A DNA stretch of 64,000 nucleotides from Pyropia yezoensis (lineage: Eukaryota > Rhodophyta > Bangiophyceae > Bangiales > Bangiaceae): the NCBI GenBank assembly GCA_009829735.1, contig CM020618.1:3036882-3100881 (forward strand), given 5' to 3'. The position numbers were made by a program, and so were the translations under genes. This document shows positions 60,873 through 64,000 of this stretch, in pieces; the first letter of the stretch is position 1; every line of letters begins with the position of its first letter. The notes under the pieces are model-generated. The model made no database searches. It was not told the DNA's origin and was given only the letters and a program-made list of their open reading frames with translations.

Positions 60873-61942
60873 GTCTTTGTTGTTCCGCTGACGAGTCCCA
60901 ATCCCTTCTCAGAGTCTGGGACCGAATCTGGAACGTTTCTTTGATCGCTACAGACTTTGAGGAAGTGCAGTGCCAGGCCCCCCCCCCCCCACCCACGCGA
61001 ACACGGCCCGCGTCGCGCCCGCCGCGCCTCCCCCACCCCACCCCCAGTTAAGACCCACCGAGAGCGGACCCTAAGGTTCAGAGCGATTCTGGATCAGCCA
61101 TTGGCTCAGAGCACGCTGTCGGGAGCAAATATGGCATATATTGAAAACTATCCGGACATTCGAAGGTTCACACTACGTGTCTGTATGGAATTGATCACAG
61201 CTGCCTGGGGCACATGCGGTGGACCTCTCGGGTTGAAAATCAACACAGAATCCGCACATTTCGTCTCATGGGAGCAGGGCACAGTGCTTCGCGTGCTTAA
61301 CCACAGCACCAACAGTCACTCGAGGGAGCCCAAGAGAGGAGGAGAAGATGGTCTGCCGCGGAAGGGAGAAGTTGCCTGAGAACAACATTGGACTCAGTTA
61401 TTCTTCTCAAGTCCCCGCGTTCCAGGAGGTCTTTTTCATGGGTTCGTCATCCCATCGCACTACCCAGCATGTGCCCAAGTCACACCAGGGAAGCGGAGTG
61501 AAGAGATATTCTGCGTCCCGTAAAAAGTGGACGTGCACAGGTCGTGCAGTGTGGGTTTGACTGTGCAGGGTCATTCGGCGGGTAGGCACGCGCACACTCG
61601 CGCACACACGCACGCCCCGACCCCGCGCCCACTCCACACAGCACACGCTAACGGCGACGGTCGCGTACTCTTGGGAGAGCGGTGGAGGGTCCAGGGAAGA
61701 TGAAGGGTGTCGAGGGTGTGGGGGTGTGCAGTAGGGGTGAGCTTGACGACGGTGGGCAGGTGGTCGAAGGTAAAGTGGTCTTTATTTGGGGTCTCGGGTT
61801 CGATGGTTCCTGCTTTGCCCCCCCCCCTCTCGCTGCCCTCTCCCTCGGTCACTCCGTACATATACCCTCGCGGGTCTCTCAAAAGGCCCTCCGCGTAATC
61901 CCTCAAAGGTCGGGCACCAGGTGCCTCGAAATCGGTGGGGGC
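60873..61942. other. Spacer between two retroelement segments
   Basis: No supported gene. A C run lies near 60980-60989 and a CGCACACACGC-type stretch near 61587-61610. It does not continue the gene interrupted at the left LTR, so it is not simply the other half of one insertion site. Confidence 0.4.
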
Positions 61943-62506
61943 TGTGGCATAAAACTCGATCCTCTCAGACACGTGTCAGTATCCCTCGGGGGAAAGGGAC
62001 AGGTAGCTCAGACAGGGGAACTACGAGAATGGTATGCCTGTTGCCTCACGTGCCTTCTGGCAGAGCCAGCAGATACGCATGGTAGTGCACACGGGGAATA
62101 GGAAAGCAAACGCGCAGTTGTCTTCTTCCCTGAGGGCGCGGGCCAAGGGCGCCTCGCTGTCCCTCTTAACGCGCATCGGGGGGAGCCTCGGCACGTTGGC
62201 CAGGCGGCCCCCCCCTACCCCCGAGTGGCCCCGAACCGAGTCTAACCTCGTCAGGTCGGGGGCCACTATCACTACTAATTCTATTCCCACTTACTAATCT
62301 CGCACTCAAATTCTCTCAAATCAAGTCTCTCACAAGTATGCAAAAACCCATCAGAAATCCCTCTCTCACGTGTGGATAGCGTTGTCCACCGCATCCCAGT
62401 GCCGGGCACGGGCCACGGCCGCCAACCATCAACACACGGCGGGCGTGTTCTGGCACCTGGTGTCCTCTGGTTGTAGTCCCGGGTCGGCGCCAGGTCAGGC
62501 CAGGGA
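61943..62506 (-). mobile_element. LTR of the second retroelement family (copy 2)
   Basis: Nearly identical and in the same orientation to 51317-51881, starting TGTGGCATAAAACTCG. Similarity stops at CCAGGGAT. It may be the other LTR of a minus-strand element largely replaced between 51.9 and 61.9 kb, or a separate solo copy. No clear primer-binding site lies directly beside it. Confidence 0.65.
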
Positions 62507-62703
62507 TACGGTCGCCCCCTCTCTCACAGGACGTGTTAAGAGGGGTTCCATGGCTGTTCGAGGACCCTGCGTCGGCACAGGTGCTTGGAGTGGCCATAGT
62601 ACCCTCTGGAACCACGGATGGTGGTCTTGGATCGGTGCGGATGGAGGCCTCGGATGGAGGTCCCGGATGGGAGCCTCGGATGGAAGCCTTGGATGAAGGC
62701 CCC

Positions 62704-63005
62704 AGATGGAGGCCTCGGATGGAGGCCTCTACGTTCGATTTCAAGCCGCCTCGGTATCGGCCGCATTGACACGCCGCCATGCTACGTTGTCGTGTCCGTG
62801 CTGGCCTCAACGTAAAGCCGCCAGCGTCATGGTGCATTGTCTTAACAGGGACACGGATGGTGGCCTCGGATGGAGGCCTCTACGTTCGATGTCAAGCCGC
62901 CTCTGTGTCGGCCGCATTGACACGCCGCCATGCTACGTTGTCGTGTCCGCGCTGGCCTCAACGTAGAGCCGCCAGCGTCATGGTGCATTGTCATCACAGG
63001 GACAC
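62704..63005. repeat. Two tandem 151-bp repeats
   Basis: Units 62704-62854 and 62855-63005 are nearly identical, each running from GGAGGCCTC/GGTGGCCTC words through CTACGTTCGAT to ACAGGGACAC. They are preceded (about 62630-62720) by short GGATGGAGGCCTC-like repeats of 12-18 bp. Confidence 0.88.
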
Positions 63006-63310
63006 GTGGAGTTGAACCTTGGATGTGTAGGACCAAATGAGGGCGCCGGAATCCGCTCGGCCACGGGCAGATCTTGGCATCTATGGTTGTCGTCTGATAT
63101 TTAATCCGCCGGTCCGTGGGTAATTCTGTGCGAGTCAGGAGGACTTGCACCGTTAGGATTAGTCCTTACAGATTGGTGCAGTGGCCGATACTTGACATGA
63201 TCACGGTACGTGCACGTCCACGTTTTACGGGACGCACTATAGGAGCCCGGAAGATGTCTAAGGGCTGGTTAAGAGTGAACAGGACATGTGTTATAAGAAG
63301 GAGTCTAGCT
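63006..63310. other. No gene seen
   Basis: About 300 bp of mixed composition between the tandem repeat and the minus-strand ORF; nothing assignable. Confidence 0.4.
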
Positions 63311-64000
63311 TTAATCATCAAGCAAGATGGCAAGGCACATTTCTTCTGCGGCAGCGAGCAAGGTATCCTCGGCCTCCGCTTGGGCCTCCTCAGCTGCTGC
63401 AGCCTTGTCCGTCCGCTGGCGATATGCAGCTATCTTGGTCACAGCCCCTGCGACAGTGTTTGGCGCCCACTTGTTCATGTTTTCCTCGCGCTTCTCAAGG
63501 TAGGCCGCAGACTCCCCGAGGCTGGTCCCGGCGGCTATCTTGGCGCTTGTCGTCCGCATGTCGGATACCTTGGTGGCTTTGCCAGCCCCAGCCGCCGCTG
63601 GAGCTCGGCGCTGACCCAGCTTGACGGCCGCGTCGCCCAAGCAATTCATGGCGGCCTTCTACAGTAGACGCACACAGCGCTCCAGAAACGTGACACCCAC
63701 CAGCGCCTTGTTGTTCTGGTTGTCGTGTCTATGCCACGCCTCCAAGCCTTGCTCACTGCTGAAGCCAATGGATCTGTGCCTGTCCATAAAGTCCGACGCG
63801 TGACAGCAGAGGATGTGGAGCTTGGGGATGACACTGCTCCACTCAAAGTCCACAATAAGGCCGTCGACGAAGGCAGCTAATCGGCTACGGAAGGTGGCGC
63901 GCTCTGCTGGCAGGATGATCGCAGCCCGGTTCAACACCGGGATGATTGAGCCCCAGAGGGCGTAGGCATCTCGATACGCGCGCGCTCGTGGTGCCGGCAC
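63311..64000 (-). pseudogene. Transposase-like ORF fragment with an in-frame stop (partial)
   Basis: The minus-strand frame enters from the right edge and runs to 63311, broken once by TAG 63659-63661. The first part contains PKLHILCCHASDFMDRHRSI, followed by GFSSEQGLEAWHRHDNQNN. This matches a 'K.H.L..H...F....G..EQ..E..H' pattern that I associate with eukaryotic transposase-like or DUF proteins; the exact family is not certain. After the TAG the frame continues with KAAMNCLGDAAVKLGQRRAP and an Ala/Glu-rich helical C terminus. TAG for CAG (Gln) would be a simple nonsense mutation. Read as a decayed mobile-element gene; its 5' end is outside the window. Confidence 0.5.

Overview
The window looks like nuclear DNA of a photosynthetic eukaryote with a very GC-rich, gene-sparse and intron-poor genome. 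The best fit is a bangiophyte red alga of the Porphyra/Pyropia type. The reasons are uninterrupted G/C-ending reading frames, only one intron that can be placed with confidence, several nuclear-encoded plastid proteins with Ala/Arg/Ser-rich leaders, and long poly-G and poly-C runs in and around genes. No bacterial operon structure, rRNA or tRNA was recognised. The organism is an inference; no sequence search was possible.

Left part (1-5 kb): the 3' end of an acidic low-complexity gene, running into a degenerate Gly/Pro-rich tandem-repeat tract. On the minus strand there are scattered coding-like pieces, including a protein kinase glycine-rich loop; they look like a decayed or unusually spliced gene.

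Central gene region (5.7-46.5 kb), in order: plastid MPBQ/MSBQ methyltransferase (tocopherol/plastoquinone synthesis, +); a 1369-residue low-complexity protein with repeated K-[AS]-K-T-F motifs (+); plastid DUF1825 protein (-); tRNA adenosine deaminase ADAT2/TAD2 (+); a 1712-residue type I membrane protein with IPT/TIG and REJ/PKD-like regions (-); CSP41-type plastid RNA-binding SDR protein (-); an organelle-type RNase III with one intron (-); a small signal-peptide/one-TM protein (+); a plastid DUF1499 protein (+); an Ala-rich helical protein (-); a plastid-type ABC ATPase (+); C2-domain phospholipase D (-); a secreted or membrane beta-propeller-like protein broken in frame at a poly-G run (+); and a DUF1995 plastid protein broken in frame at a poly-C run (+). 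Seven of these are candidate plastid proteins, several from families shared with cyanobacteria, so much of this stretch serves plastid metabolism, RNA handling and photosystem upkeep. Several neighbours are divergent pairs sharing a 0.6-0.75 kb promoter region.

Right part (46.5-64 kb): a gene-poor, G-rich low-complexity stretch, then a mobile-element block. Its centre is a Ty3/gypsy-type LTR retrotransposon (53865-60872). Its 466-469 bp LTRs start TGTGGCA and end TGCCACA. It has a primer-binding site, gag, and a pol with protease and reverse transcriptase, but RNase H and integrase are missing. In their place lies a 621-codon ORF on the opposite strand. A diverged homologue of that antisense protein, carrying an in-frame stop, sits just outside the left LTR next to a copy of a second, unrelated LTR; another copy of that LTR lies at 61.9-62.5 kb. 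The antisense gene family linked to two LTR families is the most unusual finding here. At the right edge is a minus-strand, transposase-like reading frame with an in-frame stop.
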